Source: Azolla caroliniana
Taxonomy: Eukaryota > Polypodiophyta
Reading direction: 5' to 3'
DNA: 64,000 nucleotides
Assembly (NCBI GenBank): GCA_043228905.1
Contig: JBHGNT010000010.1
Span: 8,246,001 to 8,310,000 of the forward strand
Position numbers and translations under genes: made by a program. The notes under the pieces were generated by a model. The model made no database searches, was not told the origin of the DNA, and was given only the letters and a program-made list of their open reading frames with translations. The stretch's first letter is position 1. The number at the start of each line of letters is the position of its first letter. Positions 11,309 through 20,741 of the stretch are shown piece by piece.

Positions 11309-13259
11309 GGAGGAAACCCAATGGACCCAAATACATATAGGGCCATTATGATAGGTCATACACTCGCTAAAGTATATGGTGCAGTAATGGAAGCGGAGCT
11401 CAGCGATTATATGGAAACATTAAGTCTTCGAGCACCTGAGAGGCTGGCTTTAGACGAGCCTTCTCCACTATTGACCATATCTTCACACTTAGGAGCTTAA
11501 TTGACCAGACGAAGGCTTGTAAGAAGAAACTATATTGTTGCTTTGTGGACTTCCACAAAGACTTTGACACAATTCCTAGGGAGAGGTTGTTTGATAGAAT
11601 TAAGAGTTGGAGATACCAAATGACATGATTTGGGCCATTTATGCCCTATATGAGCAAGTTTCTAGGTGCGTACGATGCCTAGGTGGCCTATCCAATTGTT
11701 TCACTAGCACCATTGGTGTAAAACAGGGTTGCCCCCTATCACCGACTCTTTTTGGGATCTACATTGATGAGATCACTGATTTTATTGCTCGTAAGGGAGG
11801 CAAGGGAGTAGCTATTGGGGATACGCAAGTTAGTCTCTTACTCTATGCAGACGACATTGTCTTGCTCTCGGAGTCAGAACACGATCGACAAAAGCATCTT
11901 AATGCCCTAGATGACTTTTGTACACAACGAGGACTGGTAGTGAATTGTGCGAAAACTAAAGTCCTTATCTTTCATACATCATCCCGAGTTAGGAGTAAAT
12001 GTCACCTAATCCTCTCTGATAAACTAGTTCAGGTAGTTGGATCATATGTATACTTGGGAGTCACTTTTAGTGCTCACTCAGGTAAATTCTCGATGACCTA
12101 GACAACCAAAGATAGGCTAACGAGAGGGTATGCATCCCTCTCACTCATAGAGAGACAATGTCACCAAGCATACTTTCAAGAGCCACGGACTAAGGGATGG
12201 CTCTTCGACTCATTAGTGACCCCTCCCCTCATGTATGCATCAATAGTATGGGCTCCAGCTCTATCATCTTTCATGTGGATGCAATTAGAGAGACCTTTGG
12301 TGACGATGTTATCACGTCAACTTCGAAGCAAATTGACAGTACCACATGACATTATTAGAGCAGAGTTCAAACTGCCCCCGATGTTAGTAGAAGCGCTTTT
12401 TCAACTAGTAGTTTTTATTCATCACATACATAACCAGCCACAAGATGGGATATCCCGTCGAGCCTTTGAGGCATCCCGATACCTACGTGCGTCTGGAGAC
12501 ACTAGCTCTTGGTATAGCACATTGGTGAGTTGGTTACTTGCAAACGGCATAAACATTAATAACCTACTTCCCCTTAAGTACAACCATGGGACTGATCAAA
12601 CTCTAATATCTCATGAAGACCGTAATAAAGTGATACGCCAAGAAATATCGCAAATTTACACTCGATATAAATGGATCACCCCACGAGAGCCACTCCCATC
12701 TAAGATGTTGTACTATAAGGAACATTCCTTGAACTTCTCTAGGTTAGGTTTTATTACACGACCAAGATATCTAGATACATTCTTATCAAATGCACTAAGG
12801 GTAGCCATTGGACAACTTAGGATATCATCTCACCAACTTGAGATTGAAAATGGTCGGGCTAATAGAGTCCCTAGAGAGGAAAGACTATGTAGGTTATGCC
12901 ACACAAAGATAGAGGATGAGTATCACTTCACATGCAAGTGCCCAACTGATGCCGAGATACAGGCGGAATACCAAGACATATTAGGACCGTCTCCCACCCT
13001 CTCCAAACTATTAGATACCCCTGATGTAAATAGACTAGGTAGGTATATCTTAGAGGTAAAACAACATAGGGAGAATAAATTACAAAGTGTTAACCATAAC
13101 CCTTCTACTATTCATCAACATGTAACTAGTGTAATTTTTCAGGAACAAGGGGAGACGATGAATGTGGATACACTTATGCTGCTTGGCCTCTCTCTTGCGG
13201 AAGCCAAAATGCAAAGAACAACCAAACACCCTCGGATGTTGGGCTTCAAAATAAGTTGA
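11309..13259 (+). pseudogene. LINE-1a 3' part: reverse transcriptase and Cys-rich C-terminus
   Basis: Continues the reverse transcriptase after the Copia-A1 insertion. 11530-11600 has the FVDF..DFDT block, 11700-11780 has IGVKQGCPLSPTLFGIYIDE, and the catalytic YADD box is at 11844-11855. A long open stretch at 12216-13259 (347 codons) holds the thumb and C-terminal region, ending in a Cys/His cluster (RLCRLCHTKIEDEYHFTCKC, about 12885-12945), the usual place for a nucleic-acid-binding knuckle in LINE ORF2. Stops near 11500 and at 12099-12101, plus a frame change near 11600, disable it. The catalytic residues themselves are still present. Confidence 0.85.
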
Positions 13260-13583
13260 CATGGAGTAGAAAGGATTAAGAAGATAAGGGAACGTGAGCT
13301 ACGTCGACTAGAAGCTATGGTTGGGGTACCTTTTACATTGGGACCACGGGACACATCCACATCGAAACCCTTTGACCTCCCGCTTCTCTTCGAGAGACTT
13401 GGATGGAAATGAAATTAGGGCTATTATAACATCATTTTCATTGTAGAACATGTTTGTTATTTTACTAGAACTATTTATCTTATTTTTATTTTTACCTATT
13501 ACTTTCGATGAATGGGTAAATATCCCATTTTTTGTTGTAAACCATTTGTCTCATGGGCCAATTTTGGCCTTAGAAGACATTAA

Positions 13584-13585
<2 letters not shown>
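13260..13585 (+). other. LINE-1a 3' untranslated region
   Basis: Non-coding tail after the ORF2 stop. Its landmark segments (cttggatggaa, ctcatgggccaa, gacattaatat) recur at 39730-39930 and, reversed, at 41035-41240, which defines the family's 3' end. Confidence 0.7.

Positions 13586-13642
<57 letters not shown>
13586..13642 (+). repeat. (CT)n microsatellite at the LINE-1a terminus
   Basis: About 28 CT units with no interruptions. The other LINE-1 copies also end in pyrimidine/purine simple repeats, so the run probably derives from the LINE tail. Confidence 0.95.
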
Positions 13643-13646
<4 letters not shown>

Positions 13647-13895
13647 GTTCACTTTGGCCTTCGTTTTCCACGTTCTTTAGCTCATTGGAAAGCTCTTCTA
13701 GAGAGCTTTCTAAAGAATGTTCATTTACTGAATTTCGTTACCATGGCGAGAAGTTATGAGCATTTACATCTGCAACCATCTTTGCCCCACATTTCATCAA
13801 AAGCAAGGCAGATTTTGAAGCCCTAAATCGAGTGAAAGGTACATTCTCTCTCCCTCCCTCTCTGTCTCTCTCTTCTCGTAGGGTTTGTCCCTACA

Positions 13896-14667
13896 ATGGC
13901 AAACACTCGTAAAGCCGCTGCAAAGTTCGGGGGTATGATTGATAATGAGCCGAGGTCACTAACAAATCTTGATTCCAATGCAATGGACAAAATGCTTATC
14001 AGTCACTTGATTTCTCTTCAAGAAACCATAAACAAGCAAGGTGAAGAGATTAGGATGTTAATGAAAGAGAATGCTAAGCTCCAAATTGTTGTCATTGAGA
14101 ATGAAAGTCTTAAGCAAGTGGTTGCAAAACTTGAAGAAGAGATTCAAGAATGTAGAAGAGCTTCTTTCGAAACAAATGAGCGCCTTAACAAGATTGAGTT
14201 ATAGGACGCATTAATAGAAGAAAAATGGGACACTATGAGGCGGGATATAAGTGAGATGAAAAATGTATGTACAACGAAGTCATGGGCCAATGTATGTGGT
14301 GGGGATGCGGTATCAAACTCATCTAATATGCATGTGATGCATCAAGAGAAGAATATAGAAAGCATAGATGCCCGAGAATTGAAAGAACGTGAACGACGAT
14401 CAAAGAACACCCACATCCCTTGGAAAGGCCATTGGTGAATTTTTTAGCATGCATTATGGGATGTCATATGTGAATATATATGGGGCACACCGAGTTGGGA
14501 AACATGATGTTACTCGCTCTGGAGAAAGGCTTATTGTATGCACAATGATAAATGATACAAAGTGGTGGATCATACTCGAAAATAGTTGGGTATACCTCAA
14601 AGGTACGCAATGCTTTGTGAGTGAAGTTCGTACTATCTCACAACAAAATGCTCGTTGTAAAGAATAA
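13896..14667 (+). pseudogene. LINE-2a ORF1 (coiled coil and RNA-binding tail), broken
   Basis: Starts MANTRKAAAKFGG at 13896. Residues 30-100 form a heptad-rich Lys/Glu coiled coil (ISLQETINKQGEEIRMLMKE). An in-frame TAG at 14202-14204 and a frame change near 14390 interrupt it. The second half (14389-14667) reads RLIVCTMINDTKWWIILENS and LKGTQCFVSE, resembling the C-terminal domain of L1 ORF1 proteins (Transposase_22 family). The role would be RNA chaperone and particle assembly. The stops make this copy inactive. Confidence 0.7.
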
Positions 14668-14736
14668 TATGAAGAAAGATTGAAAAATAATCTTAAGGAT
14701 GTGCCGAAAGATGGAAATGTAGGCAAATAGGGACAC

Positions 14737-15956
14737 ATGACCTATGAGACTAACCCATGCCTTTTACGACTATGCTTTTGGAATTGCAATGGATACGCAT
14801 GGAATGCGGGATTTGGCATAGAGGCGTTCACCGATGACTCCGATATCACACTTCTTGTTGAAACATGGGAGCATGATACTGAAAGGATTCAAGGTTTAGG
14901 AAACTATAATGTACACTCTTTGATATGGAAGAAAAATCCAAGACAAAGAAGAGAACAAGGAGGGATGGCATGTTCGATTAAGGAAATAGAGAAATATGTG
15001 TCAATCATAAAAAATGATGAACATAAATGCTACATATGGCTCAAAAAAGAAACACCTAATGATTTGCCCACTTTTGTAGTTGGATGTTACATTCCTCATC
15101 AAGATTCTAACTTTTATGCTTGTTTGGATAAAGATCAACCTTTTGCCAATCTAGAAGATGATATTTCTTATTTCAAATCCAAAGGGGAAGTTATTGTCTT
15201 TGGTGACATGAATGCTCGTACAAGAAGTTTCCAACTTGATTCACAAGAATCTTTCATGCCACATATCTCAAGGATGCAAGAGGATTTACAAATGTATAGC
15301 CACTCTTCTAGCAATGAAAAAGATCCGGACCAATTTGGGAAGTTACTCTTATAAATCTCCAAAAGAACTTGATTGCTTATTGCAAATGGTATTTCCATAT
15401 GTCCCAACACTAATGGTTTTACATGTAGAAAACACAACAGAAATAGTGTGATTGACTATATGTTACTTTCTAAAGGTATTTTGCATCGTGTACATAAATT
15501 CTCACTTGGTGAATGGACACCGGAATCCGATCATAGGCCTTTATGCATTGATCTCAAATGTATGCATAGGTTTGATTGTGAGAAGGCTATGGAAGATAAT
15601 AAATAACCGCACTTGAGCATAAACCTTAAGTGAGCGCCCATGTATTCCAAGATACAACATGGTGCCACACCAGAATACAAATGGGAATCTTTCAAGAAAT
15701 TCATTCTCTCCTGTACAAACAAATGTTTTTCGACCAACTGCACATCTTGGAAATGCAGCAAGAAACTTAGGAAAAAATGGTTTGATAAAGAATGTCGTGA
15801 AGCTCAAAAGTGCCTTATGGTTTTGGATGTAGTTAAGGATAAACAGAATTACCAAAATCATTTGCATGAGTATAAAAGCCTTATTCAAAGAAAGACAAGA
15901 ATATGGGAAGTTACTCAACAATTTATCCAAACGCAAGAGAAAGCATTTGCATGTGC
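14737..15956 (+). pseudogene. LINE-2a ORF2 N-terminal part: AP endonuclease and linker
   Basis: One frame with four internal stops (two close together near 15352-15375, two near 15604-15634). Endonuclease motifs appear in order: FWNCNGY, LLVETWEHD, VFGDMNART (about 15197-15225), SVIDYMLLS and SDHRPLC. These carry the metal-binding and catalytic Glu, Asp, Asn and His of the AP-endonuclease fold, which nicks target DNA for target-primed reverse transcription. From 15640 the linker WFDKECREAQK ... HLHEYKSLIQRK leads toward the reverse transcriptase, but homology stops at about 15956 where Gypsy-3 begins. LINE-2b (29410 onward) continues with AKFWCNLKGK at this point. Confidence 0.85.
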
Positions 15957-16345
15957 TTTTTTCTTTTCTTTTCTTTCTACATATCCTCGAGTTTGTGTGA
16001 TGTGTTTTTCATATCATTGTTACTGGTTTCTCATCCAAATTTATCATACTAGAAAGATCTCTTTGTCATCTTTCTTACAAATATTTTCTTTTGAAATTTG
16101 GATATGAGATGAAGAAGTTATGAGCTTTTTTCTCTACCTTGCTTTTCCTGCCTTTTTTATGCGTTTTTTTCTTTTTTCTTATTTCCTGCTTTTTCTACTT
16201 TTGGAAAACGCCTCTAACTTCATATCCCTTTAATTTCATTCGTCTTTTAACTCTTGAACCTTTCATATTGTACTTTATTCTTATACACCTTAGCATCCGA
16301 TGTATTTGCCCTGATCTTTTCTTACGAGCAAAAATTGACTTCACA
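15957..16345 (-). repeat. Gypsy-3 3' LTR, truncated
   Basis: Matches 18130-18514 with scattered differences and small indels. The remaining about 280 bp of LTR, present in the other copy, is missing at the left edge. Confidence 0.8.
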
Positions 16346-16361
16346 TTTAGCCCCCCTCCTT
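16346..16361 (-). other. Gypsy-3 polypurine tract
   Basis: On the minus strand GGAGGGGGGCTAAA abuts the TGTGAAG start of the 3' LTR. Confidence 0.65.
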
Positions 16362-16602
16362 GCTTGTTTAACGAACCATTTATGGTGAGCCTAAAATAAA
16401 AAGAAAAGGAAAAACTCATTCTCCTTATGGTAGGCTATAGACAAAGGAGTATAAATACTAAAAAGATATTAAATTATTTTGTGAGAAAAAACCCCCGTTA
16501 AGCGGTAGGAAAAAAATCTCACACTCCTAGACACACACACATTGACAATCACCATGACCATCTTTCTCCTTGTCAGCACATAGAAAGAGGTTACCACAAA
16601 TA

Positions 16603-16821
16603 TTATGTCAACATCAACTCTCCAAACATGAGTAGGGTCATGCAATACATAGTTCTTGATAGAAGTAGGCATGTCAACATATGAATAAACCTTTCAAGCG
16701 AGCGAACTTTTTGCACAAATACCTTCAAAGTTTTGAGACTTGTTAGAGTTGTCATCTTTTGAATTGCTTCAACCTTTGTTGCATCAACATGAATTCTTTC
16801 CTGGCACACAACATTCTCCAC
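16603..16821 (-). pseudogene. Gypsy-3 pol scrap (reverse transcriptase/RNase H connection)
   Basis: A 72-codon minus-strand stretch reading VDATKVEAIQKMTTLTSLKT and ERFIHMLT. This matches the conserved gypsy segment after the RT palm, where VDPxKVxAI ... FLG ... RRFIxxLS is usual. The catalytic palm is gone. Confidence 0.65.
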
Positions 16822-17207
16822 ATTACCTTGTCTTGTGTATATGCACTAGAATCGCATCTCGAAAATGAGTTGAAAGTTGATCTCATTTGGTTGAGTCATT
16901 CAAGGGTTTGAAGTCAATGTTATTCTTCTTTGGAACCATAATAACAGGTGGGACATACTTCAAATCCTCCATATGATAAATGAAACTCACTTGAGACAAT
17001 GCTTTGAACTCCATTATAAGGTTTTCCTTTTGCACAATCTCCAATCGTCGCAACTTTTGGGCAATTGGTATGTTTTCTTCAACTTGATGTGGTGCTTGAT
17101 TGCTTCTCCTCTTATCTGTGAATAGTCAAATATGAATAACTTTGGAAACTTAGAAAGAAGACAAATAAACCTTAGATCTGCTTCACCTTGGACCTCGTTT
17201 GAAATCA

Positions 17208-17778
17208 TCATCTTTTTTCCTTTAAAGTGATAATGTCATCTTCAATGACTTCTCCTTCATCTTTAGACACCACATGGAACAATTTATTTTCTCTATCCCA
17301 TGAAGATTCATCACTTGTTATGGTTTTCTCTTCTTGCTTTCCATTGTCGATAGATGCTTCCTTCTCATAGAAGATGTTCAACCTCTTCGAAGCGGTCCAT
17401 CTTAAACCATTCATCCTCTGTTCCACCACGTGGTCGAATCCATGTAGTCTAGAGGTCAATAAATTCCCTCTCATAATCGATATACACCATTGTTGATGAC
17501 ATTCGTAAATGAAAGAGTTCCTCTTCAACTTCCATCGCATTTCGGCATTGAATATACTTAACTTTAAATTGTTTTAACAATAGTTGGTAATTCAATTGTT
17601 GGTTTGGTAGCAAGGACTCATACCAATCCCTTGCTCGTCCATAAAAAGTAGCCACCAATAGATGAAGCTTCTCAAAATCCATCATCTTCCCTATTGATAT
17701 TGCATGATGTTCAAAGGCGGCCAAGAATGCTCCTGCATCTTGAACCCCATCACCTACAAAAGCAAATTGAAAAGCCAT
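17208..17778 (-). pseudogene. Gypsy-3 gag fragment
   Basis: Two overlapping minus-strand frames. 17449-17778 reads YESLLPNQQLNYQLLLKQFK and AMEVEEELFHLRM, the helical retrotransposon gag pattern (W...F...F ... L). 17208-17540 continues in another frame (RGNLLTSRLHGFDHVVEQRM). The start is about 65 bases inside the primer site, which suits gag. No zinc knuckle or protease is visible. Non-functional. Confidence 0.7.
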
Positions 17779-17827
17779 ATTGGCTACAAATAAAACATGT
17801 CGTCCCTCTAATATGGAAAGAATTGGC

Positions 17828-17843
17828 CCTCCCTAGAGCGCCA
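17828..17843 (-). other. Gypsy-3 primer binding site
   Basis: Minus strand TGGCGCTCTAGGGAGG, three bases inside the LTR edge. It is the TGGCGC type common in plant gypsy elements. Confidence 0.75.
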
Positions 17844-17846
17844 AAA

Positions 17847-18514
17847 TGATGATGAGAGAAAGAAAAAAGATAGAGAAGAGAAGAGGAAGAGAAGAATACT
17901 TCAATAAACTATTAGGAAAACCAAACAATCCTCTTAGACTCCAAAAGTAACAAAACCAAATAACTACTTCAATATACTATTAGCCAAAATAGTCTTCCCT
18001 TCTTCTCTCTTTCTTCAACTAATCTTCTTATTCTTCCTCACTTCTTCTTGTAGATATTCTATTCCTCCATTTGTCTCCCCCAATTGCTAAGAATACCCTC
18101 ATATTTATAGGTTTTTAGTTGCGTTATTCTTGCTTTTTCCTTTGCATCTTTTCTTTCTACATATCCTCGAGTTTGTGTGATGCGTTTTTCATATCATTAC
18201 TTTTGGTTTTTCATCCCAATTTGTTATACCAGAAATCTCTCTTTGTCAACTATCTTACAAATCTTTTCTTTTGAAATTTGGATATGAGATGAAGAAGTTA
18301 TGAGCTTTTTTCTCTGCCTTGCTTTTTTTGCATTTTTTTCTTTTTTCTTTTTCCCTACTTTTTCTACTTTTGGCAAACGCCTCTAACTTCATATCCCTTC
18401 AATTTCATTCGCCTTTGAACTCTAGCACCTTTCATATTATGCGTTATTCTTATACACCTTAGCATCCGATGTATTTGCTCTAGTCTTTTCTTATGAGCAA
18501 AAATTAACTTCACA
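17847..18514 (-). repeat. Gypsy-3 5' LTR, full length (668 bp)
   Basis: Minus-strand limits TGTGAAG...CATCATCA. The inner edge is fixed by the primer site and the outer edge by comparison with 16341-16345. Confidence 0.75.
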
Positions 18515-19515
18515 CTATGCATTTGAGAACACATGCAATCTTGGAGATATTAAGTGTTGGGTCCTCAAGAAATATCTTTTCGAGACTTTGGTGACACCGG
18601 TTCGTCTCAATGGGGTGGAAGTATGGGGCGGTAGCATCCCTAAATCTATGTGGAAAGAGTTTGAAAATGTCCAAAAACATTTTCTTTCAAAGTTTCTACA
18701 AGTTAAGAAACAAATGCCCTACACCCTCCTCCTCCTTGATATGGGATCGCTTCCCATTGAGATCTTGGCCATGGAAAGGGTTGTTAAATACATTGTTAAG
18801 GTTCAAAAAAGTCCCTCACATCGACTTCCTAGAATTGCATGGGAAGCAAGCAAAAAATCCAAACAACACATAAAAGCAAAATTTTGTGTTCCGGTTGGAT
18901 GCAAGATATAGAAAAATGGTTTGGTGGATGGGACATGAGACACTTGCTTCATGATGCATCACTAGATTCCTCTGTAAATGAGGCCTTTTTGCAACGGCAA
19001 TCTATCATGAAATGGGACAAATGTGGAGGCTCACGCTTCACACATTATACTACACATGTTGCACCTAACTACAAAACCATATTCTTTGCGGAACGGGGAA
19101 ACCGTACACATTGATACATGTTAGAGCTGATACTGTTATCTGTCATTTGAACCATTGCTTCCATGCGACTTAGCTCACATGCATTGCGATGTGAGACGGG
19201 GCGTTGGGGCACAAGTGATGAGAGTGGTCGGCTATGCACAGTTTGCCTTAAACAAGTTCGCGAGTCTGAATATCACACTTTGATATTCGACCATGGTTTC
19301 CACATCTCTTCGATCGAGCCCAATCCTTGCATGAATTCCTCTCATAACCACTATATGCAGTCTCGATTGCAACATTTATTGGTAAAGTTCTTGAACATCG
19401 AGAGTCACTACTCACTTGCACATGTATCACGTGAAATGTAATATTTTTGGTCTTATAGGTCATATTTGACCTCCGAAGACGATAATATAATGTATCTATC
19501 TATTTATCTACCTAT
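18515..19515 (+). pseudogene. LINE-2a ORF2 C-terminal part and 3' tail
   Basis: 18540-18911 reads KYLFETLVTPVRLNGVEVWG, the post-RT region shared by many LINEs. After a frame change, 18839-19114 continues. 19163-19441 carries a degraded Cys-rich motif (LCTVCLKQVRESEYH). The tail at 19440-19515 contains 'ataggtcatatttgacctcc' and ends in TATC-type repeats. This tail recurs at 30655-30735 and, in tandem, at 36630-36853. All parts are broken. Confidence 0.75.
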
Positions 19516-19875
19516 CTCATTCTATTTTGAGATCTTGCTTTCTTATGATCACACTTAGTGATCTTCAGTCAAGGTGTTGTTTATGTTTCTGCACTGACGG
19601 CCTATGTTCCCAACAACCCGCTCGGCCTTCATGTGATTCGGCTCATCCAAATCGAAATGCTCGACCAAATCGGATGTCTCTGATTCGTCATCTATCTTCA
19701 TGCCGTTGACCACATCCGGCCATCTCTTGCTCCTAGACTTTTTCTTTAGGTCAGCTCTATCCTTCTTGACTCTACAGCCTTTGCCACTTGTTCCAACTCT
19801 TTCAGATGTTTCGACGTCTTCAGTCGATTCAACATCTTCTTTAGCTCTCCCCATGTCCTCTCTAGGTTCTTCTTC
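19516..19875. other. Unassigned 360-bp stretch beside the Copia-A3 3' end
   Basis: Follows the Copia-A3 purine tract (minus strand), where a 3' LTR would be expected, but it does not resemble the Copia-A3 5' LTR. A minus-strand frame of 99 codons (19555-19854) is Lys/Glu/Asp-rich with no domain I recognise. It may be foreign sequence joined when the 3' LTR was lost. Confidence 0.4.
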
Positions 19876-19890
19876 AGCTCCCCCCTCAAG

Positions 19891-19999
19891 TTCGCCATAT
19901 TGAGGTGTTGGATATCAAGCATCTCCGAAAAGTGTTGCAACTTGTCCGATATGAGCACCTTAGTGAAGGTTTCGGCAACCTCTTGATCGGTTTGAACGT
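19891..19999 (-). pseudogene. Copia-A3 pol C-terminal end, left of Gypsy-1
   Basis: Minus-strand reading VQTDQEVAETFTKVLISDKL then LDIQHLNMA, the tail that follows RNase H in copia pol. It continues in frame from 27077 once Gypsy-1 is removed. Confidence 0.8.
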
Positions 20000-20112
20000 T
20001 GTCGTAGTGTATTCCACACACTACGTGAAAACCATAAAATAATATATCCGAATTTAGATACATATAAATAAATAAATAATATATCAAAAGAATTTATCAC
20101 GTGCATAGGGCA

Positions 20113-20158
20113 AGATTCGAACCATGCACCTCCACGTAGATAAACCCCAACTTTACCA
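20113..20158 (-). promoter_or_regulatory. tRNA-like A-box and B-box pair, antisense in the Gypsy-1 LTR
   Basis: On the minus strand TGGTAAAGTTGG (20158-20147) resembles the pol III A box, and GGTTCGAATCT (20123-20113) matches the B-box consensus. The start-to-start distance is 35 bases, within the range of tRNA genes and tRNA-derived SINEs. The same pair is at 26486-26531 in the 3' LTR. No full cloverleaf is apparent. Confidence 0.55.
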
Positions 20159-20422
20159 TTGTAATAACTTATCTTTAGTGTTATAAATATAGATTTAATA
20201 CGTATAAGACCTTTATTTACACATACCTTTATTAAAAGGTAAAAATCATGTATTCTTTAGAGTGTGAATATTTTATTTACACGTGACATTAAAAGTGACT
20301 CATGCACATCTAGCGTGCACGAGCCCTATATTTAGGAAATGACAAAACATCACATGCACATTTAGTGTGCATGGGCACTTTAGGTGAAAAAGCATGAAGC
20401 CATGCTTAGCCTCTTCCATCTT

Positions 20423-20429
20423 TATATAA
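20423..20429 (+). promoter_or_regulatory. Gypsy-1 LTR TATA box
   Basis: TATATAA in 'ctttatataagg' is the best TATA match in the LTR; transcription would start roughly 30 bases on. Confidence 0.6.
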
Positions 20430-20707
20430 GGAGGAGAAAAATATGTATATGGTTGTTGATTAATATACAAGGTTGGATCAATCTAATATATTCGTGGGAT
20501 TCACGAATTTTGCCATCTAATTGCTCTTATAATCTAAATATTGTTTTAATTACGCTAAACTCGTGGGATTCACGAGATTGCTATCTTACTTCTCTTACCA
20601 CTATTCATATCTAGCCTTAAGTTGTATTCCTCTTCCTCCTAGTCAAAAACCTCGGCGGTTCCCACCCGACTCACGCAACGATCCGGAGCCGAAGGGCACG
20701 ACACGGT

Positions 20708-20725
20708 TGGTGAACCCGACGTGAA
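20708..20725 (+). other. Gypsy-1 candidate primer binding site
   Basis: TGGTGAACCCGACGTGAA begins four bases after the LTR and starts TGG, as needed to pair with tRNA CCA. I cannot name the tRNA with confidence. Confidence 0.6.
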
Positions 20726-20741
20726 AACGGGTGGCAAGGAG

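Larger units (their letters stand above)
4506..13642 (+). mobile_element. LINE-1a: non-LTR retrotransposon, split by Copia-A1
   Basis: Two LINE segments, 4506-6413 and 11309-13642, are collinear parts of one element. Removing Copia-A1 and one copy of its GGAGG duplication restores a continuous reverse transcriptase reading at the break (HKGG, then NPMDPNTYRAI). The 5' end is truncated inside ORF1. The 3' end closes with 'gacattaatat' and a CT microsatellite. The same 3' tail recurs at 39900-39960 (plus) and 41030-41100 (minus). L1-like domain order is seen: ORF1 C-terminus, endonuclease, reverse transcriptase, Cys-rich C-terminus. Confidence 0.85.
15957..18514 (-). mobile_element. Gypsy-3: internally deleted minus-strand Ty3/gypsy element
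   Basis: A direct repeat about 390 bp long (15957-16345 and the right part of 17847-18514) brackets about 1.5 kb. On the minus strand the right copy is the 5' LTR (TGTGAAG...CATCA), followed after 3 nt by a gypsy-type primer site TGGCGCTCTAGGGAGG. The left copy is a 3' LTR preceded by the purine tract GGAGGGGGGCTAAA. Its outer end is truncated at the LINE-2a junction, and no target duplication is recognisable. Only gag and a small pol scrap remain, so it could not move by itself. Confidence 0.8.
13643..19515 (+). mobile_element. LINE-2a: second LINE family, with Gypsy-3 inside and RT missing
   Basis: A different LINE from LINE-1. Order seen: CT-rich leader (13643-13895), coiled-coil ORF1 (13896-14667), AP endonuclease (14737-15606), linker (15640-15956), then Gypsy-3, then only the C-terminal part (18515-19441) and a tail ending in TATC/ATCT repeats. 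The reverse transcriptase is absent: sequence jumps from the linker to the C-terminus across Gypsy-3, so a deletion of over 1 kb accompanied or followed that insertion. Confidence 0.8.
20000..20703 (+). repeat. Gypsy-1 5' LTR (704 bp)
   Basis: TGTCGTAGTG...GCACGACA, AT-rich with a GC-rich 3' end. It contains an antisense tRNA-like box pair (20113-20158), a CACGTG core at 20099-20104, TATATAA at 20423-20429 and two palindromes at 20490-20508 and 20560-20576. Confidence 0.95.

Noticed and set aside
20113-20158. A functional tRNA gene in the Gypsy-1 LTR
   Set aside because: Only A- and B-box-like words and spacing are present; no convincing acceptor or anticodon stems, so it is kept as a finding and not called a tRNA.
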